DNA of 64,000 bases from Micromonospora matsumotoense (GCF_900091525.1 NZ_FMCU01000006.1:62001-126000), one strand, 5' to 3'. Counted from the first letter of the stretch, positions 44,218 through 54,115 are shown. Numbers and translations: made by a program. The notes: a model not told the origin generated them from the letters alone.

Positions 44218-46575
44218 GTGAACGAGCACGACCTCGATGTCCTCGACGAGATCCAGCGACGGGTGCTGTGGCTCGCCACCCGGATCGTGGACGCGGCCAA
44301 CCACGACCGGGACACCGGCGACGGGGTGAAGGTCGGCGGGCACCAGGCGTCCAGCGCCTCCCTGGTCACCGCGATGACCGCGCTCTGGTTCGCCCACCTG
44401 GACGCCGAGGACCGGGTGGCGGTCAAGCCGCACGCCTCCCCGGTGTTCCACGCGATCCAGTACCTGCTGGGCAACCTGGACCGGTCGTACCTGCCGAGGT
44501 TGCGGGCGCGGGGCGGGTTGCAGTCGTACCCGTCGCGGACCAAGGACCCGGACGAGGTGGACTTCTCCACCGGGTCGGTCGGGCTGGGCGCGGCGGCACC
44601 GCTGTTCGCCGCGGTGACCCGCCGCTACGTCGACGCCCACTTCGGTGCCCGGCCGCACTCCCGGTTCGTCGCGTTGATCGGCGACGCTGAGCTGGACGAG
44701 GGGAACATCTGGGAGGCGGTCGCCGACCCGGCCACCACCGGCCTGGGCAACGTGATGTGGCTGGTCGACTTCAACCGGCAGTCGCTGGACCGGGTGGTGC
44801 CCGGCATCCGGATCGACCAGTGGCGCGGGCAGTTCGAGGCCGCCGGCTGGCACGTCGTCGAGGTCAAATACGGCCGTCGGTTGGCGCAGGCGTACGCCCG
44901 GCCGGGCGGTGCGGCGCTGCGCGACTGGATCGACCGGATGCCGAACGAGCAGTACCAGTCGTTGTTCGGGCTGGCCGGGCCGGCGCTGCGTCAGCAGTTC
45001 CTGGACGGGGCGCCGACCGGCATCGCCGAGTTCATCGCCGACCTCACCGACGAGGAGTTGGCCCCGCTCGTCACCGACCTGGGCGGGCACGACCTGCAGG
45101 CCATGCTCGACGCGTACGCCCAGTGCGACGCGGTCACCGACCGGCCCAGCGTCGTCTTCGCGTACACCGTCAAGGGGTGGGGGTTGCCGCTCGCCGGCAA
45201 CCCGCGCAACCATTCGGCGCTGCTCTCCACCGATCAGATCGAGGTGCTGCGGACGGCGCACGGCCTGACCACCGCGACCGAGTGGGACCGGCTCGACCCG
45301 GCGAGCCCGGCCGGCATCCGGGCCGGCGCGCGCCGCGAGGCGCTGGCCCGGATGCCCCGCCAACGGTCGCTGGGGGTCACCGTCCCGGAGACCACCGGGG
45401 TACGCACCCACAAGCCGATCTCCACCCAGGAGGCCTTCGGGCGGGTGCTGGTGGAGCTGGCCCGGGACCCGCAGGTGGCGCCCTACCTGGTCACCACCGC
45501 GCCGGACGTGGCCACCTCCACCAACCTGGCCGGGTTCATCAACAAGACCGGGGTGTTCGCCCCGACCGAGCGGCGGTCCTGGTCGCAGGACCGGATGCTG
45601 CGCTGGACGGAGAGCCCCGCCGGGCAGCACATCGAACTGGGCATCTCCGAGATGAACCTGTTCCTGCTGCTGGGGCAGCTCGGCCTGTCGTGGGACCTGT
45701 CCGGGCAGCCGCTGCTACCGGTCGGCACCGTCTACGACCCGTTCGTGCTGCGTGGGCTGGACGCGTTCCTCTACGGCACCTACTCGGGTTCCCGGTTCGT
45801 GGTCGCCGGCACCCCGTCGGGCGTCACGCTGGCCCCGGAGGGTGGTGCCCACCAGTCGACCATCACCGCCTCCGTCGGCCTGGAACTGCCCGGCGTCACC
45901 TTCTGCGAACCGGCGTACGCGACCAGCCTCGACTGGTTGCTCTGCGACGCGTTCGGCCAGATCGCGCAGGGTGCCGCGCCGGCTGCCACCGCCGCGCCGG
46001 CCGAGGACGGGGCGTACTACTTCCGGTTGAGCACCCGCCCGCTGGACCAGACGCCGTTCGAGGCGGCCCGGGTCCGGCTCAGCGACGCGGTGCTGCGCCG
46101 GCAGGTGGTCGCCGGGGCGTACCGGCTGGTGGACGCGCACCAGGCGTACCCGCACCTGGTGGACGCGCCGGTGGTGACCCTGGCCGCCTCGGGGGCGGTG
46201 CTGCCCGAGGTGCTCGCCGCCGCCGCCGAGCTGGCCGACGAGGGCATCGCCGCGCACGTGGTCGACGTGACCAGCCTCGACCGGCTCTACCGGGCCTGGC
46301 AGCGCACCCTGCGCCAGGGCGTGCGCACGGCGACCGTGCCGAGCGTCCCGGGCGCGCTGCGGGCCGCCTTCGGGGACCGTACCCCGCTGGTGACCGTGCA
46401 CGACGCCGCCTCACACGCGATGGCCTGGCTCGGCTCGGCGCTCGGGGTGCCGGCGGTGCCGCTCGGGGTGGACGAGTTCGGCCAGTCCGGCAGCGTCCGC
46501 GAGCTGTACGAACTGCACGACCTGCTGCCCGGCAGCATCGTCAATGCCGCCCTGGCCGCCCTGTCCCTGCGCTGA
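44218..46575 (+). CDS. AceE/transketolase-type thiamine diphosphate enzyme
   Basis: A 785-residue ThDP enzyme of the homodimeric E1/transketolase class. The N-terminal PP domain has VGGHQASSASL (near 40), HASPVFHAIQYLLG (near 76) and the metal-binding GDAELDEGNIWEA through DFNRQSLDR (near 157-190). The PYR domain (about 390-590) has ELGISEMNLFLLLGQLGLS with the activating Glu. The C-terminal domain ends GVPAVPLGVDEFGQSGSV (near 745). It is shorter than E. coli AceE (887 aa). No E2 or E3 gene is adjacent, so it could be a pyruvate dehydrogenase E1 acting with distant partners or a transketolase-like enzyme. GTG 44218 follows GGAG. Confidence 0.85.
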   Translation: MNEHDLDVLDEIQRRVLWLATRIVDAANHDRDTGDGVKVGGHQASSASLVTAMTALWFAHLDAEDRVAVKPHASPVFHAIQYLLGNLDRSYLPRLRARGGLQSYPSRTKDPDEVDFSTGSVGLGAAAPLFAAVTRRYVDAHFGARPHSRFVALIGDAELDEGNIWEAVADPATTGLGNVMWLVDFNRQSLDRVVPGIRIDQWRGQFEAAGWHVVEVKYGRRLAQAYARPGGAALRDWIDRMPNEQYQSLFGLAGPALRQQFLDGAPTGIAEFIADLTDEELAPLVTDLGGHDLQAMLDAYAQCDAVTDRPSVVFAYTVKGWGLPLAGNPRNHSALLSTDQIEVLRTAHGLTTATEWDRLDPASPAGIRAGARREALARMPRQRSLGVTVPETTGVRTHKPISTQEAFGRVLVELARDPQVAPYLVTTAPDVATSTNLAGFINKTGVFAPTERRSWSQDRMLRWTESPAGQHIELGISEMNLFLLLGQLGLSWDLSGQPLLPVGTVYDPFVLRGLDAFLYGTYSGSRFVVAGTPSGVTLAPEGGAHQSTITASVGLELPGVTFCEPAYATSLDWLLCDAFGQIAQGAAPAATAAPAEDGAYYFRLSTRPLDQTPFEAARVRLSDAVLRRQVVAGAYRLVDAHQAYPHLVDAPVVTLAASGAVLPEVLAAAAELADEGIAAHVVDVTSLDRLYRAWQRTLRQGVRTATVPSVPGALRAAFGDRTPLVTVHDAASHAMAWLGSALGVPAVPLGVDEFGQSGSVRELYELHDLLPGSIVNAALAALSLR

Positions 46576-46689
46576 CCCACCTGCCACCCGCGCGCCCGGC
46601 TCTCCGCCCCCTCGCCCCTGCTCCTGCTGCCCCCGGCCCGGCGTCGTCACGTAGCTTCTGCCCCACGTGGGCCTCGGGTTGCGATGCAT

Positions 46690-46826
46690 CCCCGGTCCCG
46701 CCTCGGGGTTCCCCGGTCTCGCCTCGGGTTTCCTGGGGTTCCCCGGTCCCGCCTCGGATTTCCTGGGCTCCTCGGCCCCGCCTCGGTTTCATGGCGTCCC
46801 GGCCCCGCCCCAGGTTTCGTCGTGTC
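46690..46826. repeat. Five-unit imperfect 30-bp tandem array
   Basis: Units start at 46690, 46711, 46741, 46771 and 46799, based on CCCCGGTCCCGCCTCGG then GTTTCCTGGGGTT. The first lacks 9 bases; the last two have diverged. Units two and three are nearly identical. Confidence 0.75.
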
Positions 46827-47000
46827 CCTCATTCTGGACCGGATTGGTGGCATCTGCGGCCGAGGGCCGGGGAAGGTCGTCGACCCTGCCCAGGTTCTCC
46901 GCAGCCTCGGTGCGGGTCCGGTAAACGGCTTACGATGCGAGGGCGCGAACTATTTGGCCCTCTCTGCCACCCACCCGGAAGCCGAATGCTGCCCCGCTTC

Positions 47001-47051
47001 GATAACCCTCCGTGCGCGCGCGTGCCGCATCGCGGCAGATAACCCTCCGTG
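47001..47051. repeat. 14-bp direct repeat GATAACCCTCCGTG
   Basis: Exact copies at 47001-47014 and 47038-47051, each followed by alternating purine/pyrimidine bases (GCGCG or TGTG). Confidence 0.75.
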
Positions 47052-47074
47052 TGTGATTGCTGACCCCCACTGTC

Positions 47075-47210
47075 ATCGGTTCGCATCCTTTGCTCTGCTG
47101 CCCTCGAAGCGACAGGGCGTTGAGCAGCGCGAATGCGAAACGATCAGCTGAGGGCGGGGATCGGTGGCATTGCCGTATGTAACTGTCGCTGTCAGGGCAG
47201 CAGAGCAAAG
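47075..47210. ncRNA. Candidate structured RNA or palindromic element with two alternative folds
   Basis: Fold A: 47075-47086 pairs with 47133-47144 (11 of 12), then TGCTC (47091-47095) with GAGCA (47122-47126) and GCCCT (47100-47104) with AGGGC (47114-47118). Fold B: CTTTGCTCTGCTGCCCT (47088-47104) pairs perfectly with 47194-47210, extended by GCGACAG/CTGTCGC. The folds exclude each other. No promoter or family is recognised and the strand is unknown. Confidence 0.4.
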
Positions 47211-47595
47211 TCTCCGAGTGGGGGTATGTGGTGGTGGCCTGGGGGTCACTTTGGGTGATGTCCGGTGGCTTCCGAACGGGTGGCGCGCTCGACCGCGCGC
47301 CGACACCGACCGGCTCGGCGGTGTCGGAGTGGCACTGTCGTTCTGGAGGCGGGTTCCGGTGGTGCGGCAGGGGCAGCGGCAGGGGTCGGCGACAGCCTGC
47401 GGGCACTCGCACCAGGGCCTGGCCACCCGCCCTGCCTGGCCCGCCCTGCCTGACCCGTCCCGCCTGGCCCGTCCCGCCCGGCCCGGTTCACCTGGGCCGT
47501 CCCGCCCGGCCTGGTCTTGCCGGGCCAGGCCCAGCGGTCAGGTCCGCTCGGTCCGGACAGGCCCAGGGGAGTCGGATGGTGGGGAGAGCGGTGGG

Positions 47596-49230
47596 TCAGC
47601 GGGTCGGGCTGGGGGACGGCGACGTGGGGGTCGGAGCGGTACCGGAGGGGGACGGGGACTCCGAGGCGCCCCGGGTCGGGGTCGGGGTGACAGGGACGTC
47701 GGCGCCCTTCGCCGGATCACGGATCACGTGGCGTTCCAGGTTCACCTGGGCCTGCCCGGTGCCGCCGACCGTGATGTCGTCGTACGCCTGGAGCAGCCTC
47801 TGCTGGTCGAAGTAGAGCACCGACATCGACAGCGGGGTCGGCTTCTCACCCTCCAGCCCGCGTAGCCCCGCGCCGCCGGTGGAGCCCTCCACCATCAGCT
47901 GGGTCGGCTGCTGGCCGTCCACCTGCGGAAGCTTGGACATCTGGCGGGCATGGGTGTGCCCGGCCAGCACCAGTGGGCAGGTGCCGGAGAGCGGCCCGGC
48001 CGACGCCGGGTCGTGCACCAGCGCGATGTTCACCGGCCGCGGCGAGCTGCGGATCGTGGCGGCGAGCGTCTCCCCGGCCCCGATGACCTGGTTGGCGACC
48101 TGCGCGGTGAGGCCGCTGCCGGCCGGTGAGGTCTCCTTGTCCGGGGTGAACCGGGGGTCCCCGATGCCGGCGACGGTCAGCCCGGCGACGGTGGTGGTCG
48201 AGTTGTTCAGCACCACCGCGTTCGGCTGCCGGGCCACGGCCGCCGCCGTCCTGGGCGAGTCGTGGTTGCCCCGGATGTAGACGTACGGCTTCTTGAGCAG
48301 GCCGATCGAGCCGACATAGGACGCCTCGGGTTCGCTGCCCCAGTCGGTCATGTCACCGGTGTCGATCACCACGTCGATGCCGAACTGCTCGACCACGGTG
48401 CGGATCAGCTGCCAGCCGGTCGGGTTGAGGTGCATGTCGGAGACGTGCAGCACCCGGGTGGTGCCCGGCGCCGGCTCGTACACCGGCAGCGCCGAGACCG
48501 TGGTGTAGAGCTGGCTGACGTTGCCCACCAGTCGTTGCAACTGCTCGGCGTAGCGGCTGTAGTCGTTGGCGATCCGCCGCGCGTCACCGACGATCGCCGG
48601 CGCGTTGACCAGCAGCCCCTCGTACCGCGGCTCCTCGATGGCCTGCGGGCGCAGGGTGCCCGCCGCCAGCCCGAGACTGCCGACGGTGACCACCAGAGCC
48701 ACCCCGCCGGCCCAGGCGGTACGCCGGGTGTCCCGGAAGACCAACGCCGCCAGGATCAGGGTGACCAGCACCGCCGCGCCGAGGGTACGCAGCCCGAGGC
48801 GCAGCACCCCGTTGCGGACGTCCGTCACCGCCGACTGGCTGGCCCGGCTGATGCCGGCCGGGTCGTCGATCAACGCCTCGGTCTTGCGCTGATCGAGGGC
48901 CCCCAGGCCGACCGTCAGGTGGGTCGGACCCTGGTGGCTGTCGAGCTGGAGCGCGCCCAGCGGGGGAATGTCGACGGTGGTGCCGCCCCGAACGGCCGGT
49001 GCGAGGGTCAGGTCGGCGCGGAACGGGCCGATGTCGGTGCTGACCCGACCGCCGGCGAACACCCCAAGGGCCGTTCCGGTCAGGGCGACCAGCAGCACCG
49101 CCAGTACCACGCCGACCCGCCGCGCCCGCCCCGACCGGTCGGTGGGCCACCGGGGCCGCCAGCGCCGCTCACGCCGGGAGGGGGTGTCGGTGTCCCCGGG
49201 CCCGCGCTGCTCGTTCTCCTGACCGTCCAT
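47596..49230 (-). CDS. Membrane-anchored metallophosphoesterase
   Basis: A 544-residue protein with an Arg-rich cytoplasmic start, a membrane helix (about 39-60), an external loop, two further helices (about 145-195) and then a calcineurin-like phosphoesterase domain. Metal-site motifs are all present: SDMHLN (near 268), DTGDMTD (near 292), RGNHDSP (near 320), VHDP (near 400) and GHTHARQ (near 423). The last 45 residues are S/P/T-rich. The topology places the active domain outside or at the membrane face, but that is inferred. The substrate is unknown. ATG 49230 follows CAGAAT by 6 bases and has no SD, perhaps another leaderless gene. Confidence 0.88.
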   Translation of the reverse strand: MDGQENEQRGPGDTDTPSRRERRWRPRWPTDRSGRARRVGVVLAVLLVALTGTALGVFAGGRVSTDIGPFRADLTLAPAVRGGTTVDIPPLGALQLDSHQGPTHLTVGLGALDQRKTEALIDDPAGISRASQSAVTDVRNGVLRLGLRTLGAAVLVTLILAALVFRDTRRTAWAGGVALVVTVGSLGLAAGTLRPQAIEEPRYEGLLVNAPAIVGDARRIANDYSRYAEQLQRLVGNVSQLYTTVSALPVYEPAPGTTRVLHVSDMHLNPTGWQLIRTVVEQFGIDVVIDTGDMTDWGSEPEASYVGSIGLLKKPYVYIRGNHDSPRTAAAVARQPNAVVLNNSTTTVAGLTVAGIGDPRFTPDKETSPAGSGLTAQVANQVIGAGETLAATIRSSPRPVNIALVHDPASAGPLSGTCPLVLAGHTHARQMSKLPQVDGQQPTQLMVEGSTGGAGLRGLEGEKPTPLSMSVLYFDQQRLLQAYDDITVGGTGQAQVNLERHVIRDPAKGADVPVTPTPTRGASESPSPSGTAPTPTSPSPSPTR

Positions 49231-49331
49231 GCTGAGATTCTGACCTGCCCAGTGAAGGATCTTGGCAAACCCGGCGGACGGGCGGCCGATCCGCCCGGTA
49301 CCTGCCCCGCTGTCCGACCGTCGGCGTGTCG

Positions 49332-50495
49332 TCAGCTCCGGCCGGCGCCGCCGTCGGCGAAGACCAGCCGCAACAGCCGGTCGTCCTCCGGCACCGGCTG
49401 GCCCCGCCCGTCGTGGTTGGAGGTGGAGACCCAGAGCGAACCGTCCGGGGCGGCGGCGACCGCCCGCAGCCGGCCGTACTTCTCGGTCAACAGCTCCCGG
49501 GGTGCGCCGAGCACGGTGCCGCTGTCGGTCAACTCCACCAACCAGAGCCGCTCCCCGCGCAGGCAGGCGGTGGCCAACAGCCGGCCCGTCGCGGCCAGCC
49601 CCGAGCAGGACGCCTCGTCGGTGCCCCACTGCACGATCGGGTCGACGAACCTGTTGTTCCCGGCCTGCCCCTCCACCGTCGGCCAGCCGTAGTTCGCGCC
49701 CTTGTCGATCCGGTTGATCTCGTCCCAGGTGTTCTGTCCGAACTCGGTGGCGTACATCCGCTTTCCGGCGTCCCAGGCCATGCCCTGCACGTTGCGGTGC
49801 CCCAGTGACCAGACCGGCGAGTTGGGGAACGGGTTGCCCGCCGCCGGCTTGCCGTCGGGGGTGATCCGCAGGATCTTGCCGGCCAGGCTGGCCCGGTCCT
49901 GGGCGGCGGCGCGGTCACCGGCGTCGCCGGTGCTGACGTAGAGCTGCCCGTCCGGGCCGAAGGCGAGCCCGCCACCGTTGTGGTTGCCGGCCTTGGGGAT
50001 GCCGGTCAGGATCGGCGTGGGGGTGCCGCCCAGCGTCAACCGGGCCACCCGGTTGTCCTGCTCGGTGGTGTAGTAGACGAAGACCGACCGGTCCTGCGCG
50101 TACGCCGGGGAGACGGCGACACCGAGCAGCCCCGCCTCGCCGGACGCGGCCACCCCCGGCACGGTCTGCGCCGGGGTGACGGTCAACCCCTGCGGCCCGG
50201 ACTCCGGCCCGACCTTGAGGAGCCTGCCGCTGTCCCGTTCGGTGACCAGCGCCGCCCCGTCCGGCAGGAAGGCCATCCCCCACGGCACCCGCAACCCCTT
50301 CGCCAGCACCGTGGCCACCACCTGCTGCTCGGGGTTGCCCGTCGACGCCGACGGGGTCGGCAGGTTGGGTGGCTCACCGGCCGGGTCGGGCTCCGGCGGG
50401 CCGAGACTGCACCCGGTCAGCAGCAGTGCGACACCGGACGTCGCCAGGGCCGCGCGGACCCGGGCGGTGCGGGGGTACGGGAGACGGGCGCTCAC
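49332..50495 (-). CDS. PQQ-dependent sugar dehydrogenase (GSDH type), lipoprotein
   Basis: A 387-residue exported beta-propeller. A lipobox (LLLTGCSLG, Cys at about 29) marks a lipoprotein, followed by a P/T-rich spacer. The propeller has the GSDH motifs [14 protein letters not shown] (near 67), [12 protein letters not shown] (near 115), [22 protein letters not shown] (near 167), [11 protein letters not shown] (near 228) and [11 protein letters not shown] (near 247). Such enzymes oxidise aldoses using PQQ; many homologues lack proven activity. The GTG start at 50495 follows TAGGCT by 7 bases and appears leaderless; a longer frame from 50636 crosses the promoter. Confidence 0.88.
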   Translation of the reverse strand: MSARLPYPRTARVRAALATSGVALLLTGCSLGPPEPDPAGEPPNLPTPSASTGNPEQQVVATVLAKGLRVPWGMAFLPDGAALVTERDSGRLLKVGPESGPQGLTVTPAQTVPGVAASGEAGLLGVAVSPAYAQDRSVFVYYTTEQDNRVARLTLGGTPTPILTGIPKAGNHNGGGLAFGPDGQLYVSTGDAGDRAAAQDRASLAGKILRITPDGKPAAGNPFPNSPVWSLGHRNVQGMAWDAGKRMYATEFGQNTWDEINRIDKGANYGWPTVEGQAGNNRFVDPIVQWGTDEASCSGLAATGRLLATACLRGERLWLVELTDSGTVLGAPRELLTEKYGRLRAVAAAPDGSLWVSTSNHDGRGQPVPEDDRLLRLVFADGGAGRS

Positions 50496-50502
50496 CCGGC
50501 CC

Positions 50503-50508
50503 AGCCTA
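50503..50508 (-). promoter_or_regulatory. Leaderless-type -10 box TAGGCT
   Basis: On the minus strand TAGGCT ends 7 bases before GTG 50495. No SD intervenes. Confidence 0.5.
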
Positions 50509-50565
50509 GCCCGCGAATCCGGGCCCGCCGGGTCACCGGGGACGGGCCACCGGTCGGCGGACGCC

Positions 50566-52371
50566 TCAGCGGGCCCGCAGGGCCAGCAGCGCCACGTCGT
50601 CCTCGCGCCGCTGCTCGGAGCCGAGCAGCAGGTCACACAGGTCGGCGGCGGGGCGGGCCCCGGCGGCGGTGACCCGCTCGCACAACTGCGCCATGCCCTC
50701 GTCGATCGGCTGGTCCCGCCGCTCCACCAGCCCGTCGGTGTAGAGCAGCAGGGTGTCCCCGGGGGCGAGGAGCACCTGCGCCCCGGTGCGCGGGACCGGG
50801 CGGGTCAACCCCAGCAGTGGTTCCCGCCGGCTTTCGAGCAGCCGTGCCGTGCCGTCGGCGGTGATCAGCAGCGGCGCGGGATGGCCGGCGTTGCACCAGG
50901 TGACCGCCACCCCGCCCGGTGCCGGCCGCAGCCGGGCCAGCACCGCCGTGGCGGCGGTCGGGATGCGTAGCCCCGAGATGGTGGCGTCCAACCGCCGCAT
51001 CAGCTCGTCGACCGGATCACTGCGCGCGTACGCGTTGCCCCGTACCAGGTTGCGCAGCTGACCCATGGTCGCGGCGGCCTCGATGTCGTGGCCGGCGACG
51101 TCACCGATCGCCGCGATCAGGTCGCCGTCGGGCTGCACGAAGGCGTCGTACCAGTCACCGCCCACCTCCACCCGGTCGGCGGCCGGCTGGTAACGGGCCA
51201 CCAGCTCGACCCACGGGCTCTGCGGCAACTGCGGGAGCATGCTGTGTTGCAGCACCTCGGCGACGTGCCGCTGCTCGCCGTAGATCCAGCCGTTGCCGAC
51301 CGCCTGCCCGGCGCGGCGGCCGATCTCCAGCGCGGTGGCCAGGTCGTCGTCGTCGAAGGCCCGCCGGTCGGGCCCGTTGACCAGCGTGACCGCGCCCATC
51401 ACCGCGCCCCGGCCGGGGGCCGGCACCGGCACGGTCAGGTGTGAGGCGAAGCCCAGCCGTTCGGCGAGGGTCACCAGCTCCGGCGCGTCGCTGGCCCGCC
51501 GGACGTCGTCCAGGTCGGCGACGCCGCGCAGCACCGGCTGACCGGTCCGCAGCACCGTCCGGGTGATCGAGGCCGGGCCGAGCCGGCGCAGCGCCAGCTC
51601 GCCGAACCGGGCGGCCTCGGCGGCGCGGGCCGGATCGCGGTGCACGGCGGTGACCCACCGGGGTTCGCTGCCCTGGTCGATCAGGGTCACCATGGCCCAG
51701 TCCGCCAGCAGCGGCACCACCGCGTCGGCCAGCCGCCCCACGGCCGTCTCCACGTCGAGCGTGCCGGCCAGGGTCTCGCTCAGCGAGGCGAGCAGGTTGA
51801 GCCGGTCGTGCGCGTGTTCGACCAGGCGGCGGGCCTCCTGGGCGGCGTCCAGCGCGATCCGCAGCCGCAGCTCGGAGGAGCAGGCCGCCGCCAGGTCGGC
51901 CAGCGTCCGCAGCTGTGCCTTCGTCCAGGCCCGGGGTTTGCGGTCGATCGCGCACAGCGAGCCGAGCACCCGGCCGTCCAGGTCGGTCAGCGGCATCCCG
52001 GCGTACGCGACGACACCCAGCTCCGGCACGGCCAGGTTCTCCCGGACCCGGGGGTAGAGCCGGGCGTCCGGCAGCACCAGCGGGATCTCGGTGTCGATCA
52101 CGTGCTGGCAGAACGAGTGGCTCAGCGGGGTCTGCCGGCGGGCGGCCCACGGGTCGGGCAGCCCGACCGCGCCGGGGAAGAACTGGCGGGTCTCGGTGAC
52201 CAGGGAGACCAGCGCCACCGGCACGTCGAGCAGGTCGCCGACCAGCCGGGCGAACCGGTCGAACGCCTCGTCCGGCGCGGCGTCCAGCCCGGTGTCGGTC
52301 AGCGACCGCAGCCGGGCCGGGTCGGCCAACGCGGCGATCTCGACAGCCGGCCGTTCGCTGCGCTCGGTCAT
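50566..52371 (-). CDS. GAF-GAF-PP2C (SpoIIE-type) serine phosphatase
   Basis: A 601-residue soluble signalling protein. The first GAF domain (about 35-170) has the HSFCQHVI segment, the second (about 190-350) is more divergent, and the PP2C/SpoIIE domain (about 370-598) has the metal-binding VGGDWYDAF (near 413), [12 protein letters not shown] (near 430) and [12 protein letters not shown] (near 547). Such RsbU-like phosphatases act on anti-sigma antagonists in stress or development pathways; no partner STAS or kinase gene is adjacent. ATG 52371 has AGGTGG close upstream; TATAAC (52422-52427, minus) is a candidate -10. Confidence 0.92.
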   Translation of the reverse strand: MTERSERPAVEIAALADPARLRSLTDTGLDAAPDEAFDRFARLVGDLLDVPVALVSLVTETRQFFPGAVGLPDPWAARRQTPLSHSFCQHVIDTEIPLVLPDARLYPRVRENLAVPELGVVAYAGMPLTDLDGRVLGSLCAIDRKPRAWTKAQLRTLADLAAACSSELRLRIALDAAQEARRLVEHAHDRLNLLASLSETLAGTLDVETAVGRLADAVVPLLADWAMVTLIDQGSEPRWVTAVHRDPARAAEAARFGELALRRLGPASITRTVLRTGQPVLRGVADLDDVRRASDAPELVTLAERLGFASHLTVPVPAPGRGAVMGAVTLVNGPDRRAFDDDDLATALEIGRRAGQAVGNGWIYGEQRHVAEVLQHSMLPQLPQSPWVELVARYQPAADRVEVGGDWYDAFVQPDGDLIAAIGDVAGHDIEAAATMGQLRNLVRGNAYARSDPVDELMRRLDATISGLRIPTAATAVLARLRPAPGGVAVTWCNAGHPAPLLITADGTARLLESRREPLLGLTRPVPRTGAQVLLAPGDTLLLYTDGLVERRDQPIDEGMAQLCERVTAAGARPAADLCDLLLGSEQRREDDVALLALRAR

Positions 52372-52521
52372 CGACCACCTGTCTGCCGTGGAGGGGGGCG
52401 CCGTGCGACGTCCGACCCTCGGTTATACCCGCCCTGGCCGACCAGCGCCTGCGGACGTGGGCGACGTCGCCCGGTGCGGCGTCGTTCGGCGGCCCGTCGG
52501 CACCGCCCGCCGTCGGAGGGC

Positions 52522-52527
52522 TATCGT
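52522..52527 (+). promoter_or_regulatory. Leaderless-type -10 box TATCGT
   Basis: TATCGT ends 8 bases before GTG 52536, which has no SD. Confidence 0.45.
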
Positions 52528-52535
52528 CGGCACGT

Positions 52536-53462
52536 GTGAAGGTATGGATTCCGCATCCCGCCGGTGTCGAGCTGCTCGGGCCGTTGCCGGCCGGTGTCAC
52601 CGTACAGCCGTGGACCGACCCGGAGAACCCGCCCGGCGACCCGGCCGACGTCCGGTTCTGGGTGCCGCCGTTCCTAGCCGGTGCGGACACCACGGCGATG
52701 CTGGACCGGCTGCCGGATCTGGCGGTGGTGCAGCTGCTCTCCGCCGGGGCGGACGCCTGGACCGGCCGGGTGCCGGCCGGGGTCACCCTGTGCGACGCCG
52801 GGGGGGTACACGACGCCGGCACCGCCGAGTGGGTGGTCACGGCGATCCTCGCCCAGTTGCGCGGCTTCCCGGCGCTGGCCCGCGCCCAGGCGCGGCGGGA
52901 GTGGGCGTACGACCAGGTCGCGCCGACCGACGAGCTGACCGGCAAGCGGGTGCTGATCGTGGGGGCCGGTTCGATCGGTGCGGCGGTCCGGGCCCGGCTG
53001 GCCCCGTTCGACGTCACCTTCACCCTGGTCGCCCGGACCGCCCGGCCGGCCGAGGGGGTGCACGCGGTGACCGAGCTGCCCCGCCTGCTGCCCGGGGCCG
53101 ACGTGGTGGTGCTGCTGGTGCCGTTGACCGCTGCCACCCGGGGGTTGGTCGACGCCGACTTCCTGGCCGCCATGCCGGACGGGGCGCTGCTGGTCAACGC
53201 CGCCCGGGGCCCGGTGGCGGATACGTCGGCGCTGGTCGCGGAGCTGACCTCGGGCCGGTTGCGGGCGGCCCTGGACGTGACCGACCCGGAGCCGTTGCCC
53301 GCCGACCATCCGCTCTGGGAGCTGCCGAACGTGCTGCTCACCCCGCACGTCGCCGGCTCGGTACGCGGGCTGCTGCCCCGCGCGTACCGGCTGGTGGGGG
53401 AGCAGGTGCGCCGGTTCGTCGCCGGGACGCCGCTGGTCAACACGGTGGTCGACGGCTACTGA
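52536..53462 (+). CDS. D-isomer-specific 2-hydroxyacid dehydrogenase
   Basis: A 308-residue NAD(P)-dependent dehydrogenase. The Rossmann motif is VLIVGAGSIGAAVRARL (near 138-154). The catalytic residues are Arg in NAARGPVAD (about 225), Glu in DPEPLP (about 251) and His in TPHVAGS (about 270), the usual R-E-H set. The N-terminal substrate domain is shorter than in many homologues (total 308 against about 320-330). The substrate cannot be told; glyoxylate or hydroxypyruvate reductase is common. GTG 52536 is probably leaderless. Confidence 0.92.
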   Translation: MKVWIPHPAGVELLGPLPAGVTVQPWTDPENPPGDPADVRFWVPPFLAGADTTAMLDRLPDLAVVQLLSAGADAWTGRVPAGVTLCDAGGVHDAGTAEWVVTAILAQLRGFPALARAQARREWAYDQVAPTDELTGKRVLIVGAGSIGAAVRARLAPFDVTFTLVARTARPAEGVHAVTELPRLLPGADVVVLLVPLTAATRGLVDADFLAAMPDGALLVNAARGPVADTSALVAELTSGRLRAALDVTDPEPLPADHPLWELPNVLLTPHVAGSVRGLLPRAYRLVGEQVRRFVAGTPLVNTVVDGY

Positions 53463-53469
53463 CGCCGGC

Positions 53470-53527
53470 GGTGCCGGGCGGGCCGGGGCGGCGGCGGGCC
53501 GCACGGGGTGGTGCCGGGCGGGCCGGG
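53470..53527. repeat. 18-bp direct repeat, 40-base period
   Basis: GGTGCCGGGCGGGCCGGG at 53470-53487 and again at 53510-53527, in the gap between the dehydrogenase and the convergent PH-like gene. Confidence 0.7.
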
Positions 53528-53562
53528 AGCGGTGGTCGGCCGGCGGGTCGCGGGCCCCCGGA

Positions 53563-53937
53563 TCAGTGGGGGTCGGGCAGGGTCTGCCCGGTGATCGAGA
53601 CCAGGCGGGGCAGGTCCACGCCCCGGACCGCCGGCAGGGGCAGCTGCTGCCCGTCGGCGAGCCGGACGACGGCCCGGCCGCGTGGGTCGGCAGCCAGCTC
53701 GACGACCTGTTCCCAGGGGATTCGTCGGCCCCCGGCCAGCGCCCGCAGCCGCAGCTCGCGCGGGTCGGCGTCGGTGCCGGAGCGCCAGGCCCAGATCGCG
53801 ACGGCCAGCGGGACCAGCAGCACCGGCAGCAGGTACCACCGGGCGGCGGCCAGGGGCAGCGCGCCGATGGTGGCGATGACGGCCGCGACCAGGATGGCCT
53901 GGTTGTGCCGGAAGCGGATGGTGTCGGCGCGACTCAC
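53563..53937 (-). CDS. Small membrane protein with PH-like domain
   Basis: A 124-residue protein with two membrane helices near the start (about 13-31 and 36-50) followed by a beta-rich C-terminus (ELRLRALAGGRRIPWEQVVELAADPRG, AVVRLADGQQLPLPAVRGVDL), the pattern of bacterial PH-domain proteins in actinobacteria. GTG 53937 is the start; GATCAT 6 bases before it could be a weak leaderless -10, and a longer frame from 54102 lacks an SD. Such proteins are often membrane-bound and of unknown role. Confidence 0.75.
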   Translation of the reverse strand: MSRADTIRFRHNQAILVAAVIATIGALPLAAARWYLLPVLLVPLAVAIWAWRSGTDADPRELRLRALAGGRRIPWEQVVELAADPRGRAVVRLADGQQLPLPAVRGVDLPRLVSITGQTLPDPH

Positions 53938-54115
53938 TGTCCGATGATCCCACCCCTGGCCGAGGCGGCTCCGGCCGGGCGGGCGACCGACCGCGACCAC
54001 CGGCAGCTGGTGACCTGGATCACGGTGGGCGGGCGTAACCCGGTGAGTGATGCCTCGTTGAGCCGATAACCCCCTGTCGCACCGCCCCGTGTTCCCCCTC
54101 ACGAAGGCGACCGCC

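Larger units (their letters stand above)
46576..47595. other. 1-kb gene-free region with repeats and long palindromes
   Basis: No convincing gene is seen; open frames here have shadow-like composition. From left it holds a 30-bp repeat array (46690-46826), a lower-GC part (about 46920-47230) with a GAGGGC/GCCCTC hairpin (46939-46962), a 14-bp direct repeat (47001, 47038), a long imperfect hairpin (47075-47144), and its competing arm (47194-47210). Then comes a GC-rich simple-sequence stretch to the next gene. Confidence 0.75.

Noticed and set aside
46930..47412. 160-codon minus-strand frame in the gene-free kilobase
   Set aside because: It has no SD, no GC3 bias and no recognisable motif, and it runs through palindromes.
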